Positions 7,806 to 18,042 are shown, numbered from the stretch's first letter. The stretch: DNA of 64,000 nt from Candidatus Gastranaerophilales bacterium (GCA_944323935.1 CALUUJ010000013.1:1-64000); one strand, 5' to 3'. Translations and numbers: made by a program. The notes: generated from the sequence alone by a model not told the origin.

Positions 7806-9347
7806 GTGATATCACAAATTTTAACAGCCTGCGTAATAGGGCTTGATGTATATAAAATACTCGTTGAAGTTGACGTAAACAACTCACTCCCCTCTGTTTC
7901 TATTGTAGGGTTACCAGACCTTTCAATAACAGAAGCAAGAGAGAGAGTTCGTTCTGCAATTAAAAACTCAGGGTATGATTTCCCCAATAAAAAAGTAATA
8001 GTAAACTTGGCACCTGCGGATATAAAAAAAATCGGCAGTTATTATGATTTGCCAATTGCAATAGGGATACTTTCAAAAAACAATACTATTCAAAAGAATG
8101 AATTTAAAGATATTGCATTCATCGGAGAACTATCACTAGATGGTTCACTTAGAGCTGTAAACGGAGTTTTACCTATTGCTGCAGGATTAAAACAGCAAGG
8201 AATAAAAACGCTGATTGTTCCGTTTGATAATGCAAAAGAAGCCGCAATTATTCAAGGTTTAACCGTTATCGGTGCAAAATCTTTGATTGAAATAGTTAAC
8301 CATTTTAATACTGAATCACCTGAACATAAAGAAATCAAACCAACTATTGTAGATATAAATGAATTTATGCAAGAAAAAACTGAGCAAGACGGTTACTTTG
8401 ATTTTAAAGATGTAAAAGGTCAGCTAAAGGCCAAAAAGGCTATGGAAATAGCCGCTGCAGGAGCTCATAACCTTTTAATGTCAGGACCTCCGGGTTCCGG
8501 AAAAACATTATTGGCTAAATGTTTTTCTTCAATTTTACCGCCTTTAACTTTTGAAGAATCAATTGAACTAACTAAAATATACAGTATTAGCGGGTTAATC
8601 AATCCATCTAAACCATTAATTACAACAAGACCTTTCAGAAGCGTTCATCATACAGCTTCTGCAATAGGAATAATAGGCGGTGGAACAAATCCAAAACCAG
8701 GAGAAATAACACTTGCTCACAGAGGGGTATTATTTTTGGATGAATTTGTAGAATTTCCGAGGAACGTGCTTGAAGTTCTTCGTCAACCGCTTGAAGACGG
8801 AAAAATAGTTATTGCAAGAGCCAAAATGAGACTTGAATTTCCTTCCGATTTTATATTACTTGCGGCGATGAATCCTTGTCCTTGCGGTTATTTGGGCGAT
8901 AGCGAAAAAAATTGTACTTGCAGTGATTTTCAAATAAAGCAATATCGCTCAAAATTATCAGGACCATTGTTAGATAGAATCGACATTGTTATAGATGTTC
9001 CAAGATTAAAAATCAATGAACTAACAGACAAAAATATACCACAGGGAGAATCCTCCGAACAAATAAGAGAACGAGTTGTAAAAGCAAGGAATATCCAACT
9101 TGAAAGATATAAAGGGCTTGGAATATATACAAATTCAGAACTAACGCCCAAATTAATTAAAAAATTCTGTATTCTTGATGAAACAAGCTCCAACATTTTA
9201 AAAGAAGCTGTAAGAAAGTTTAGTTTATCGGCAAGAGCATATGATAGATTATTAAAACTTGCAAGAACCATTGCAGATTTGGATTCATCAGAAAACATAC
9301 AAGCTAAACATATTGCACAAGCAATACAATACCGTTCCTCAATGTAA
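7806..9347 (+). CDS. comM: YifB/ComM family Mg-chelatase-like AAA+ ATPase
   Basis: 513 residues. The N-terminal domain (SVSIVGLPDLSITEARERVR) is the ChlI/ComM-specific domain. Walker A SGPPGSGKT lies at about 226-234 and Walker B in GVLFLDEF. NPCPCGYLGD with further cysteines (CTCS) follows, and the Mg-chelatase C-terminal domain ends the protein. ComM-type helicases promote branch migration of recombining DNA in natural transformation, as shown in Vibrio. The start is GTG without a clear ribosome site and lies in the T-run of the preceding terminator. The N terminus (SQILTACVIGLDVYKILVEV) aligns with family starts, supporting this start. Confidence 0.93.
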   Translation: MISQILTACVIGLDVYKILVEVDVNNSLPSVSIVGLPDLSITEARERVRSAIKNSGYDFPNKKVIVNLAPADIKKIGSYYDLPIAIGILSKNNTIQKNEFKDIAFIGELSLDGSLRAVNGVLPIAAGLKQQGIKTLIVPFDNAKEAAIIQGLTVIGAKSLIEIVNHFNTESPEHKEIKPTIVDINEFMQEKTEQDGYFDFKDVKGQLKAKKAMEIAAAGAHNLLMSGPPGSGKTLLAKCFSSILPPLTFEESIELTKIYSISGLINPSKPLITTRPFRSVHHTASAIGIIGGGTNPKPGEITLAHRGVLFLDEFVEFPRNVLEVLRQPLEDGKIVIARAKMRLEFPSDFILLAAMNPCPCGYLGDSEKNCTCSDFQIKQYRSKLSGPLLDRIDIVIDVPRLKINELTDKNIPQGESSEQIRERVVKARNIQLERYKGLGIYTNSELTPKLIKKFCILDETSSNILKEAVRKFSLSARAYDRLLKLARTIADLDSSENIQAKHIAQAIQYRSSM

Positions 9348-9408
9348 AATGGAATAATTTTATGAGAAAAATTGTTGAATTAAAACAAAACCAACATACT
9401 TCAATCTC

Positions 9409-10769
9409 CTAAAAATTATATAAATATATTCTGTCACTTACTATATTGTTTGTTCCTTTATATATTCCGCCAGTTATAATTATCTTATTATTTTCTATCA
9501 CTGTAATCTGAGCTCTATTTACTGGCAATTTAATGTTGGTTTTATTTAATGAATAATCATTTAAATTAAACTTATACTTTAAGTCTGAAGAAATTAACTC
9601 ATCTTTATTCAATGGTATATATTGAATAACATTGTATTTTTTTTCTTTTCCATCATTATTTGCAATAGGTGCGAATTTTACTAATTCATCAACATTGTAG
9701 TTTTTTATAATTTTATCTTTTTTTATATCAAAAAGTTCTAACTTAAAATTTTCAATTTCTTGTCTTACTCTGTTTTCAAGACAACTAGAAATTAATATTA
9801 AATCTTCTGTAATTGGAGTAATACTTATTAAATTACCAACATTTTCGTGCTTAATTATCTTATTATATGTTTTACTTTTTATCGAATATTTATATATAGT
9901 TTTGAACTAGAACCAAGTTTATTATATAAATATCTATATATAATAAACTTATCTTCGTTTAATTTTACAAGTTTTAAAGTATTAAATTGTTCTGTATCTA
10001 CTATATCTTTGTTAATTTGGAGAATATTATTCAAATATTTATTGTATAAAATACAACTTGGACCATCTGTAAGTGATGAATATCCATCACATACGACGAT
10101 ATTATCTGCGAATACTAATGCTTGTTTTGAATATGAAAGATTGCTGCCTAGAAAAAATTTATCATAAGTTTTAATTTTATTTTTTTTAATATTAAAAATC
10201 ATTAAGTCATTCTTATTTTGGGGTACGAACATAATATTATCGCCGTCAAAATAATTGACACTATATAAATAATCATCAAAGTTTTTAGCAACAACTTTCG
10301 ACTTTCTTGTTTTTAAATTAAAGATTTCCGCATTATGTTCTTCTATATCAGGTACATTCTGTAAAGAAGTTATAAGTCGCAAGCTTATATGCTTTACACC
10401 ATTTTTGCTAATACCACCAACAATTAATAGTTTATCTTCGCCAATTGTAACAACTGAATGACCTTCTCTTGGAACTTTCATTTTACCGATATAATGCAAA
10501 CCTTTTTCTTTTAATTCATTATTGGTTGCAATTTTTTCCGTTTTTATACTTTCTGTATCATCTATCTTTATATTTTTTGCAAATAAAAAAATAACCAAGT
10601 AAAATATTAATGCTGCAATTAATACCCTATATATATTTACTTTAAATTTGGGTTTTAGTCCATAGATTGGGTTTTAACCCAACAATTTTTTCCACCATTT
10701 TTTATTGCGTTCTTCTCTATTTTGATTTTCTTCTTGATTATTTTCTATATTCTTGTTCTCGTCACTCAT
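9409..10769 (-). pseudogene. Broken kelch-like membrane protein gene
   Basis: A gene of about 450 codons related to the intact 404-residue protein at 52216. The original start is the ATG at 10769 (MSDENKNIENNQEENQ..., compare MTDENKEKINN). The frame then hits TAA at codon 32 directly after KKWWKKLLG. Reading continues in the same frame through GLKPKFKVN, a membrane helix (VLIAALIFYLVIFLFA) and kelch-like repeats (GEDKLLIVGGISKNG). Near 9900-9903, at a run of four A on the minus strand, a one-base loss shifts the frame. The other frame continues as TIYKYSIKSKTYNK and on to IIITGGIYKGTNN at the end. Two independent lesions mark it as a pseudogene, unless they are assembly errors. Confidence 0.8.
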
Positions 10770-10997
10770 AGTATAAACCTTATTAAATGTCTTAAAACGC
10801 AAAACACTGATATGGTCTTTACCACATCAGCTCTATCTTCTTTTTAGAAAGCAAAATATCTCTTCAACTTCCCTCACTTATTTTAAAAATTAAAATCTTT
10901 TTCATCTTAATTCTTAAAATTTTTGTTATACTCCATATTACAATTTTTTTTCATTCTTGTATATACCAAATTTAAATTATAAAATTTTCAACATAAA

Positions 10998-11023
10998 AAA
11001 GGAGGGGTTAAACCCCTCCTTTT
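10998..11023 (-). terminator. Terminator after the GGGtGRT gene
   Basis: AAAGGAGGGG and CCCCTCCTTT form a strong stem; on the minus strand it ends in a T-run. It terminates the NifU-like/GGGtGRT operon. Confidence 0.9.
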
Positions 11024-11044
11024 AAAATAATATGTAATAATATC

Positions 11045-12043
11045 TTATTTCATAGCATTTTCAACTGCAACAGCAACTGCAACTGTAGCACCTACCATTG
11101 GGTTATTACCCATACCAATTACACCCATCATTTCTACGTGAGCAGGAACTGAAGATGAACCGGCAAATTGAGCGTCACCGTGCATTCTTCCCATTGTATC
11201 AGTCATACCATAAGAAGCAGGACCAGCAGCAACGTTATCAGGGTGAAGTGTTCTACCTGTACCGCCACCTGATGCTACTGAGAAGTATTTTCTGCCGTTT
11301 TCCCAGCACCATTTTTTATATGTACCTGCAACCGGGTGTTGGAAACGAGTTGGGTTTGTTGAGTTACCTGTAATAGATACATCAACACCTTCTTTTATCA
11401 TAATTGCAACACCTTCTGATACATCATCTGCACCATAGCATTTAACTTTTGCTCTTTCTCCTTCTGAGAACGGTGTTTCTTTTAATACTTTTAATTCGCC
11501 TGTTTTATAGTCATATGCAGTTTCTACAGCTGTAAAACCGTTAATTCTTGCAATGATATAAGCAGCATCTTTACCTAAACCGTTTAAAATAACTTTTAAA
11601 GGTTCTTTTCTTACTTTGTTTGCATTTCTTGCAATACCAATAGCACCTTCAGCTGCTGCAAATGATTCGTGACCGGCTAAGAAACAGAAACATTTTGTTT
11701 CTTCTCTTAATAACATAGCACCTAAATTACCATGTCCTAAGCCTACTTTTCTTGTATCACCAACTGAACCCGGAACTGCAAAAGCTTGTAAACCTTCACC
11801 GATAGCTTCAGCTGCATCTGCTGCATTTTTGATACCTTTCTTTATTGCAATTGCACATCCTAATGTATATGCCCAAGATGCGTTATCAAATGCAATTGGT
11901 TGAATACCTTTAACAATTTCATCTACATTTATACCTTTTGATAGACATAATTCATTTGCTTCATCTAAAGATTTGAAGCCATATTCTTTTAGAACTTTAT
12001 CTATAGTTTTTTGACGTCTATCTTGTCCTTCAAATTTTGCCAT
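11045..12043 (-). CDS. GGGtGRT family protein
   Basis: 332 residues. The name-giving motif occurs as SGGGTGRTLHPDNVAAG, and other segments are strongly conserved in character (GHGNLGAMLLREETKCFCFLAG). The function is unknown. The family is regularly found beside a NifU-like scaffold protein, exactly as here, where it follows by 39 bases on the same strand. A role in iron-sulfur cluster assembly or in handling a cluster-dependent cofactor is inference from context. AAGGAA precedes the ATG. The gene ends at a strong terminator. Confidence 0.9.
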   Translation of the reverse strand: MAKFEGQDRRQKTIDKVLKEYGFKSLDEANELCLSKGINVDEIVKGIQPIAFDNASWAYTLGCAIAIKKGIKNAADAAEAIGEGLQAFAVPGSVGDTRKVGLGHGNLGAMLLREETKCFCFLAGHESFAAAEGAIGIARNANKVRKEPLKVILNGLGKDAAYIIARINGFTAVETAYDYKTGELKVLKETPFSEGERAKVKCYGADDVSEGVAIMIKEGVDVSITGNSTNPTRFQHPVAGTYKKWCWENGRKYFSVASGGGTGRTLHPDNVAAGPASYGMTDTMGRMHGDAQFAGSSSVPAHVEMMGVIGMGNNPMVGATVAVAVAVENAMK

Positions 12044-12082
12044 AGTTTTATTTCCTTATTTTAATTAGTTATACAAATTTTA

Positions 12083-12775
12083 TTATTGTTTACGCGGGTC
12101 GATTGTTTTAACAGCATCTTGGAATCTGCCGTATGTTCCAATATTCTTTTCATAAGCTTCTTTTGGATCTTTTCCTGCTTTAATAGCATCCATTACTTTA
12201 CCCAAGTTAACAAACTTATAACCGATTACTTCGTCATTTTTATCTAAACCAAGTTCTAAAATATAACCTTCAGCAAGTTCTAAGTATCTTACACCTTTTT
12301 GTTTTGTAGAGTGAATTGTACCAACTTGTGAACGAAGACCTTTTCCTAAATCTTCTAAGCCGGCACCGATTGGAAGTCCGCCTTCAGAAAATGCTGTTTG
12401 AGTTCTTCCGTATACTATTTGTAAGAATAATTCTCTCATTGCAACGTTTATAGCATCACAAACCAAGTCTGTATTTAATGCTTCTAATATTGTTTTACCC
12501 GGAAGAATTTCACCCGCCATAGCTGCTGAGTGAGTCATACCTGAACAACCTAATGTTTCAACTAAAGCTTCTTGTATTACACCGTCTTTAACGTTTAATG
12601 TTAATTTACAAGTACCTTGTTGCGGAGCACAACATCCACAACCATGAGTTAAACCTGAAATATCTTTAATTTCTTTGCACTTTGTCCATTCACCTTCTTG
12701 AGGGATTGGAGCAGGCACGCCTTTTACACCTCTTTTTACACAACATTGATTTTCGATTTCATGTGTAACTTGCAT
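12083..12775 (-). CDS. NifU-like iron-sulfur cluster scaffold protein
   Basis: 230 residues. The SufU/NifU N-terminal-like fold is suggested by LVETLGCSGMTHSAAMAGE, and a CGCC motif occurs in GLTHGCGCCAPQQGTCK. Paired cysteines near the N terminus (NQCCVKRG) are further potential ligands. The frame is open eight codons upstream, but AGGAGG stands four bases before the ATG at 12775, so I use that start. It is the first gene of a two-gene operon with the GGGtGRT protein. The general role, cluster scaffolding, is family knowledge; the client protein is unknown. Confidence 0.85.
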   Translation of the reverse strand: MQVTHEIENQCCVKRGVKGVPAPIPQEGEWTKCKEIKDISGLTHGCGCCAPQQGTCKLTLNVKDGVIQEALVETLGCSGMTHSAAMAGEILPGKTILEALNTDLVCDAINVAMRELFLQIVYGRTQTAFSEGGLPIGAGLEDLGKGLRSQVGTIHSTKQKGVRYLELAEGYILELGLDKNDEVIGYKFVNLGKVMDAIKAGKDPKEAYEKNIGTYGRFQDAVKTIDPRKQ

Positions 12776-13000
12776 ATTACCTCCTGTTTCTTTATCCATT
12801 ATTTTATAAATAATTATACGCTAACCTAATATCGGTCTACTAAATTATATTTCAAACAAAATCAATTGTATATAATATACAACCCAAAATCATCTGGACA
12901 ACTTTTATTTATTTAATATAAATAAATGATTTTATATATGAAAAAATGAAAGAAACTATTAGTATAAATTATTTAAATCTAATTAATAAAAAGGAGATTT
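12776..13000. promoter_or_regulatory. Divergent intergenic region
   Basis: It separates the minus-strand NifU-like operon from the plus-strand secreted protein. It contains a perfect AT-rich inverted repeat, ATTTATTT-AATAT-AAATAAAT, at about 12906-12926, which could be an operator or a weak hairpin. AAGGAG at 12991 is the ribosome site of the downstream gene. I see no RNA gene here. Confidence 0.4.
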
Positions 13001-13939
13001 ACGAAAATTAAACATATTTTTTTTATATTTGTAATCATTACATCCTTTTTAATGATTAATAAAGCAGTTGCAGAATTTACAATACAAAGCATTCAGTCTG
13101 ATAATATCCTGATTGATAAAAATTATATGCCGCAATCTGTTTTAAAGATAAATTATAATCATAATAATACTCTGGATAATATTAATGAACAAAATATTAA
13201 GGTGGAGCAACCAATACCTTTGAGTTATAAAAGCAAACAAGAAATTTATAACCTTAGAAAAAATGCTGTTAAAAAATCTATTTTTAATTCTGGAAACTAT
13301 GAGCCTTCAGAAGAAGTATTTGGTCAAATTGAAGACAGGAAACCTTGGATTAGTATGAACAGCTGTATGCTAAATGATAATCTCAAAAGTATTATAACAG
13401 GAGCTTCTGAAGAATCAAGATTCATTCTAAATCCATCTGCTTTAGTTCAAATAAATTTCCCATTTTCGAACTGGTGCGAACAAGGTCAATATAAACCCCA
13501 TTTGACATTAAAAAGCATAAAATATATAAGAAATGAAAATGAAATAATAGTTACATATGAGAAACTAAATCAAGAAACTCTTTCTAACAACAGCTATTTC
13601 TCTTTTTGTGGAATTAATGCCAGAGATTTAGGCTACAAATATGCATTTGTTGATACTCAAAAATCAACATATAATTTACAGTTTGTTAATACAATCAATA
13701 TTAGTAAAAACGTTGCCGAATTTCAGGATTTTCTTCACAAAGGCGGTTCTTGCGGACATGAAAGCGGATGTAATAATGCTTCACCATCACAACCAATGTT
13801 AGATTTTGAAAACTCACACAAACCAAATACTCCATATGAATATAATAAAGAAATTTATATAAAGCTATGGAAAAATAAACCTTTATCACCAAGTGATAAA
13901 CCTGATATTGTTGAAAGAATTATAATTGAAAAGGCTTAA
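13001..13939 (+). CDS. Secreted protein of unknown function with ACG start
   Basis: The first ATG in frame is at 13052, but that start would begin inside a signal peptide. Seventeen codons upstream, AAGGAGATTT is followed by ACG AAA ATT AAA, exactly where ATG AAA would be expected. Reading from 13001 gives (M)KIKHIFFIFVIITSFL then MINKAVA followed by EF, a textbook Sec signal peptide with an AVA cleavage site. The mature part, about 290 residues, is hydrophilic, with a central segment rich in N and Y and a cysteine cluster GGSCGHESGC near residue 247. I do not recognise the family. Either ACG is used as a rare start or the start codon has mutated. Confidence 0.65.
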   Translation, partial: TKIKHIFFIFVIITSFLMINKAVAEFTIQSIQSDNILIDKNYMPQSVLKINYNHNNTLDNINEQNIKVEQPIPLSYKSKQEIYNLRKNAVKKSIFNSGNYEPSEEVFGQIEDRKPWISMNSCMLNDNLKSIITGASEESRFILNPSALVQINFPFSNWCEQGQYKPHLTLKSIKYIRNENEIIVTYEKLNQETLSNNSYFSFCGINARDLGYKYAFVDTQKSTYNLQFVNTINISKNVAEFQDFLHKGGSCGHESGCNNASPSQPMLDFENSHKPNTPYEYNKEIYIKLWKNKPLSPSDKPDIVERIIIEKA

Positions 13940-13941
13940 AC

Positions 13942-16900
13942 TTAGCTATTTCCCAAACTGAATATATTATATATTTCTTCATCGGAAAGTTCTGTAATTA
14001 CTTTTTCCCCTTCGAATACTGCTAAATTTACAAGTTCTTTCTTTTGCTTAATCATTTCATCAATTTTTTCTTCAAAGGTACCAATTGTAACTAAACGATG
14101 AACCATAACATTTTTATCTTGCCCTATACGATAGCTTCTATCAGTTGCTTGCTCTTCTACTGCCGGATTCCACCACAAATCATAATGAATAACATTCGTT
14201 GCAGATGTCAAATTCAAACCAGTTCCACCAGCCTTTAATGACAACAACATTATTTTTTGATCAGGATTTGTTTCGAATTCGTGTAACATATTTTGTCTTT
14301 GATTTGTATTCAATGAACCGTGGAAAAATAATGGAGATATATTTAATTCATTTTTTATAATTGTTGAAAGAATATTTCCCATTTCTTTATATTGCGTAAA
14401 AGCTATAACTTTTTCATCATTTTCTAGAATCTGAGATAATAAAGAAATGAATTTCTCAGTTTTACCTGAAACATCTTTTGTCATTTCTCCATATTTTAAA
14501 TATTGGAACGGGTGATTACATATTTGTTTTAACGCAGTAATAAGTTTAAATATAATACCTCTTCTGTTTATACCCTTTTGACCAGAGATATCTGTCATTA
14601 ATGTGTTCAAAGTTTTCTCATATAAAGCAGCTTGTGTTTTTGTCAGATAACAATATTCATCTAAAACCATTTTTTCAGGGAGATCATCTATAATTGTTTT
14701 ATCTGTTTTTAAACGTCTCAAAACAAACGGTGAAATGGATAATTTTAATTTGTCTGCTTGTTCATATTGTTTAAATCTTTCAATAGGAATTGCATAACAC
14801 TTCTGGAAATCTCTAATTGAACCTAAATATCCTTTATTAATAAAATCAAATATACTCCATAATTCTGTCAATTTATTTTCAACAGGAGTACCAGTCATTG
14901 CTATTTTAATATCAGATTTTAAAGCCTTAACTGCCGCGGTTTGAGATGTATCAGGATTTTTAATATTTTGTGCTTCATCAACAACAACCATCCCCCAAGT
15001 AATTTTTTTAACTTCTTCAATATCAATACGCAAAATTGCAAAAGTTGTAATTATAACATCAGATTTTAAATCAAGTTTACGTTCGGGACCGTGGTACGCA
15101 CTTGCCTTTAAAGACGGCGCAAACATATTCAATTCTTTCATCCAGTTTCCCATTAAAGTTGTAGGACAAATCACAAGAACAGGATCTTTTAATTTATTTT
15201 CTTCCTTTAACTTTAAAATTAAACTTATAACCTGTATCGTTTTCCCTAAGCCCATATCATCAGCAATACAAGAGCCAAAGCCCTTTGTAGTATTTGTATA
15301 TAACCATTTTAGTCCACCCATTTGATATGGTCTTAAAATACCATTTAAACCTTCAGGCGCTACGACTTCAACTGATTTTCCCAAATCTTTGACAATATTT
15401 GCAAACGCTTCATCATAATCAAATTCATAATCACTTAAATGACCTGAAAACGCAGCATGCAACATTTCCATCCTTGTAATTTTATCAATTTTCGGATTCT
15501 TTAATCTATTTATGATAGACTGGGCTTCATTTTGATCAATTAATATATATTTATTCTTAAACTCTATTATTCCATTTGCATCTTTAATAAGTTTCTCAAA
15601 TTCTTCTACAGAAACTTTCTCATCTCCAATTGAAACTTGGAATGAAAAATCAAAAATGCTTGATAAACTAATATTTCCACCTTTACCATTTAGAATATCA
15701 GCGACATCTTGTTCTCTTGACGCCTTAATCTTTGCATTTATAGATGCCCTTGGAACTACTATATTACCAAAGTTTGGCGGGAAATTAATATTTATTCCTG
15801 CTTTATTCAAATAATATGCAGTGTGAATCATTAATTTATAAACATCATTCAAAGATAAATACATTTTCAAGTTATCTTCATCTTCAAATAATATTTCAAG
15901 CTCCTTATAATAACGAAGCGCATAATTCAATTGTTTTTCAACAATATTTATAAGATATGAGTTCTGATAACCCCAATATGTACCATCTTGGTATATTTCA
16001 AGAAGCTGTTTTGGTGGTTCTTGTTCATTCAATTTTTCATTATTCGCTTTAACAGAGATTGTTAACAAGAACTTATCTTCTTCTATTTTTTCTATATCCA
16101 ACTGCGGACTTACAGGATATTTTCCAATATATATTTCATCCAACCATTCACTAATAGCTTCAGCCAAATCCAAAGAACGAAGATATCGTTTATTATTAGC
16201 CGGTTTTATAAAATATATTGATGAAATTATTTCTTTGAATTTATATGCTTTAAATTTTAAAAACTTAAAAATAACATAATTCAAATAATCTTCAATTAAC
16301 TTATCGGCAATATGCTTTTCATTTGAAACTTTTGTGAAATCCAAACTATTCACTTCATCAATAGAATCTTGCAATAAATCATTAATAGCAAACATTTCAT
16401 AAGTTATCGTAAAGAAATTATCGGTTTTATTAACTTTGGGTAAAAAATAAAGTTTTTCAACAATTTTTTTAACAAACTGAGTAACTATATTAAAGATTTT
16501 GAACGACTCAGTAATATGAGGATTGTCTACAATTGAATCGAAGCCTGAAAAATACTCCCAAATTAGTTCTAAAGGAACCTTATATCCTATTTTTGTTTCT
16601 TTATTTCCATTTTCTTCAATTTCATAAGCTGTAGAAGAAAATCTGTACATTGAGCCTTTTGATTTCAAATAGAAGTCAAAATTATTTGTCGGTGTAACAA
16701 AAACCTCGTAATTTTTTCCTTCTTTAATTAAATAGAAATATGTATTTTTTATCACATGACTTGAATTTTGGAATGTAGTAGCAAATTCATCTTCAACAAG
16801 CTGATATATAGTGCTAATCATTAAGCGAAAATCTTTTTTTTCACAACCGACAGGATTCTCCGTTAAATTATGAAACATCTCATCAATATTATTTTTCTTA

Positions 16901-16944
16901 AAAGAAAAAGCGAACTTATTAGCAATAATTGTTTCAGACGTCAT
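13942..16944 (-). CDS. SNF2/Rad54-family helicase with SNF2-associated N-terminal domain
   Basis: 1000 residues. The first 450 or so resemble the bacterial SNF2-helicase-associated region. The ATPase core follows: LRPYQMGGLKWLY, Walker A DDMGLGKT (about 562-569), ICPTTLMGNWMKE, DEAQ (about 656-659) and MTGTPVENKLTELWSIFDF. The helicase C domain contains AGGTGLNLTSATNVIHYD and DRSYRIGQ. These are double-stranded DNA translocases that remodel protein-DNA complexes, and some are found in phage defence islands, but no defence partner is present here. The frame opens at 16974, but AAGGGG precedes the ATG at 16944, and TATAAT overlaps the upstream ATG and may be the -10 box. Confidence 0.9.
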   Translation of the reverse strand: MTSETIIANKFAFSFKKNNIDEMFHNLTENPVGCEKKDFRLMISTIYQLVEDEFATTFQNSSHVIKNTYFYLIKEGKNYEVFVTPTNNFDFYLKSKGSMYRFSSTAYEIEENGNKETKIGYKVPLELIWEYFSGFDSIVDNPHITESFKIFNIVTQFVKKIVEKLYFLPKVNKTDNFFTITYEMFAINDLLQDSIDEVNSLDFTKVSNEKHIADKLIEDYLNYVIFKFLKFKAYKFKEIISSIYFIKPANNKRYLRSLDLAEAISEWLDEIYIGKYPVSPQLDIEKIEEDKFLLTISVKANNEKLNEQEPPKQLLEIYQDGTYWGYQNSYLINIVEKQLNYALRYYKELEILFEDEDNLKMYLSLNDVYKLMIHTAYYLNKAGININFPPNFGNIVVPRASINAKIKASREQDVADILNGKGGNISLSSIFDFSFQVSIGDEKVSVEEFEKLIKDANGIIEFKNKYILIDQNEAQSIINRLKNPKIDKITRMEMLHAAFSGHLSDYEFDYDEAFANIVKDLGKSVEVVAPEGLNGILRPYQMGGLKWLYTNTTKGFGSCIADDMGLGKTIQVISLILKLKEENKLKDPVLVICPTTLMGNWMKELNMFAPSLKASAYHGPERKLDLKSDVIITTFAILRIDIEEVKKITWGMVVVDEAQNIKNPDTSQTAAVKALKSDIKIAMTGTPVENKLTELWSIFDFINKGYLGSIRDFQKCYAIPIERFKQYEQADKLKLSISPFVLRRLKTDKTIIDDLPEKMVLDEYCYLTKTQAALYEKTLNTLMTDISGQKGINRRGIIFKLITALKQICNHPFQYLKYGEMTKDVSGKTEKFISLLSQILENDEKVIAFTQYKEMGNILSTIIKNELNISPLFFHGSLNTNQRQNMLHEFETNPDQKIMLLSLKAGGTGLNLTSATNVIHYDLWWNPAVEEQATDRSYRIGQDKNVMVHRLVTIGTFEEKIDEMIKQKKELVNLAVFEGEKVITELSDEEIYNIFSLGNS

Positions 16945-17091
16945 GCAAACCCCTTCATCTAACCTTTTATACATTATACAATAAAAATTTTTAACTAATG
17001 TATACTTTCTTGTTATGAATTTTCTGTTTTGATATAATTAAGTTTTATTGTAATCAAATTAGTCTTATTATCAAATCATATTGAAAAGAAA

Positions 17092-18042
17092 ATGAAAACT
17101 TGCAAATATATTAATAATACACTTATATTTACCTCTGATAATATAACTCCTTGTTACTCTTGTTTCTCAAACAAGGCTCCTTTTTACTTTAATTTTAATA
17201 TTAAAGAATACGAAAATATAAATTTTAAAGAAAAAAAACAAGAGATTCTAAAAAAAATAAATAGTGAAAATATAAAGTCATTTCCCTGTTATAAATGTTG
17301 TCAACTTACTGAATATGAAGAAACACCATCCAAGTATACTCATATAATATTAAGTTTTTGGAATAATATTACGTTAAAATACAATATTTTTGATGTAATT
17401 TTGGATTTATATAAGCAAAATCTTTTAGATACGGATAACATGCTTATAGAATTCCAAAGTGGCGACATAGACAATTTTAAAGAGTTAAATAAGCTCATAA
17501 CTCTTTTTGAGGCAAACGGATATAAACAAATTAATTTTTTCATAAATAATGTAAAATATAGACCCATCATAGATGAAATACTAAAACAAGGAAAAGGTAA
17601 TTTATCTGTCATTTTTGATAACAGAGACAAAAAACATTTATCTATCAATTATTTTTCTAAAACACTTAAAATGTATATAGAGAACGCAAAAGATAAAAAT
17701 GGAATTAAAATATACTATACATTAATAAAAGATTGCAATGATAGTAAAAAAGACATTAAAAATTTTATCGAATCAATGTATAAAATAGGCATAAATGTAA
17801 TAGGATTGAGACTGGATTACAAAGATATTTCTAATTGGATAAATAGTGCCATCCCACTATATAACTGCAAAAAAGATTTTAGTGATTTAATTTTATACTT
17901 CTTTAGAATTGCAAAAAAATACAGTTTTTATTTAGATATGGATTATACAGAACAAAATATTGTATTAAAGAAAATATTTAAAACAAATAAATTGCAAAAA
18001 AAATCTTTTATTAACAAGATAAAAGCTTTTTTTCATAAATAG
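17092..18042 (+). CDS. Degenerate radical SAM-like protein without cluster cysteines
   Basis: 316 residues. It looks like a homologue of the radical SAM protein 30 bases downstream, but the catalytic parts are lost. The partner has W-S-Q-C-N-S-N-C-I-Y-C; here the aligned stretch is W90-N-N-I-T-L-K-Y-N-I-F100, with I93, Y97 and F100 replacing the three cluster cysteines. The partner's GGEP is SGDI here (FQSGDIDNFKE against FQGGEPTILKE). The N-terminal cysteine pattern is kept (C4, C21, C24, C66, C69, C70), as is the late IYYTLIKDCNDSKKDIKNF. It therefore probably keeps the barrel and a second metal site without SAM cleavage. Function is unknown; a regulatory or substrate-binding partner of the active enzyme is inference. 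Confidence 0.7.
   Translation: MKTCKYINNTLIFTSDNITPCYSCFSNKAPFYFNFNIKEYENINFKEKKQEILKKINSENIKSFPCYKCCQLTEYEETPSKYTHIILSFWNNITLKYNIFDVILDLYKQNLLDTDNMLIEFQSGDIDNFKELNKLITLFEANGYKQINFFINNVKYRPIIDEILKQGKGNLSVIFDNRDKKHLSINYFSKTLKMYIENAKDKNGIKIYYTLIKDCNDSKKDIKNFIESMYKIGINVIGLRLDYKDISNWINSAIPLYNCKKDFSDLILYFFRIAKKYSFYLDMDYTEQNIVLKKIFKTNKLQKKSFINKIKAFFHK

Noticed and set aside
9361-9411. 16-codon frame after comM (MRKIVELKQNQ...)
   Set aside because: Too short, no clear ribosome site, and it ends against the 3' end of the broken kelch-like gene; it may be chance.
9879-10598. Intact 239-residue protein starting at TTG 10598
   Set aside because: The same frame continues upstream through a stop to an ATG matching the N terminus of the intact homologue, and the downstream frame continues the family. 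It is part of a pseudogene.
10808-10830. CTGAT...ATCAG hairpin upstream of the broken kelch-like gene
   Set aside because: The stem is interrupted and no T-run follows on either strand, so I do not call it a terminator.
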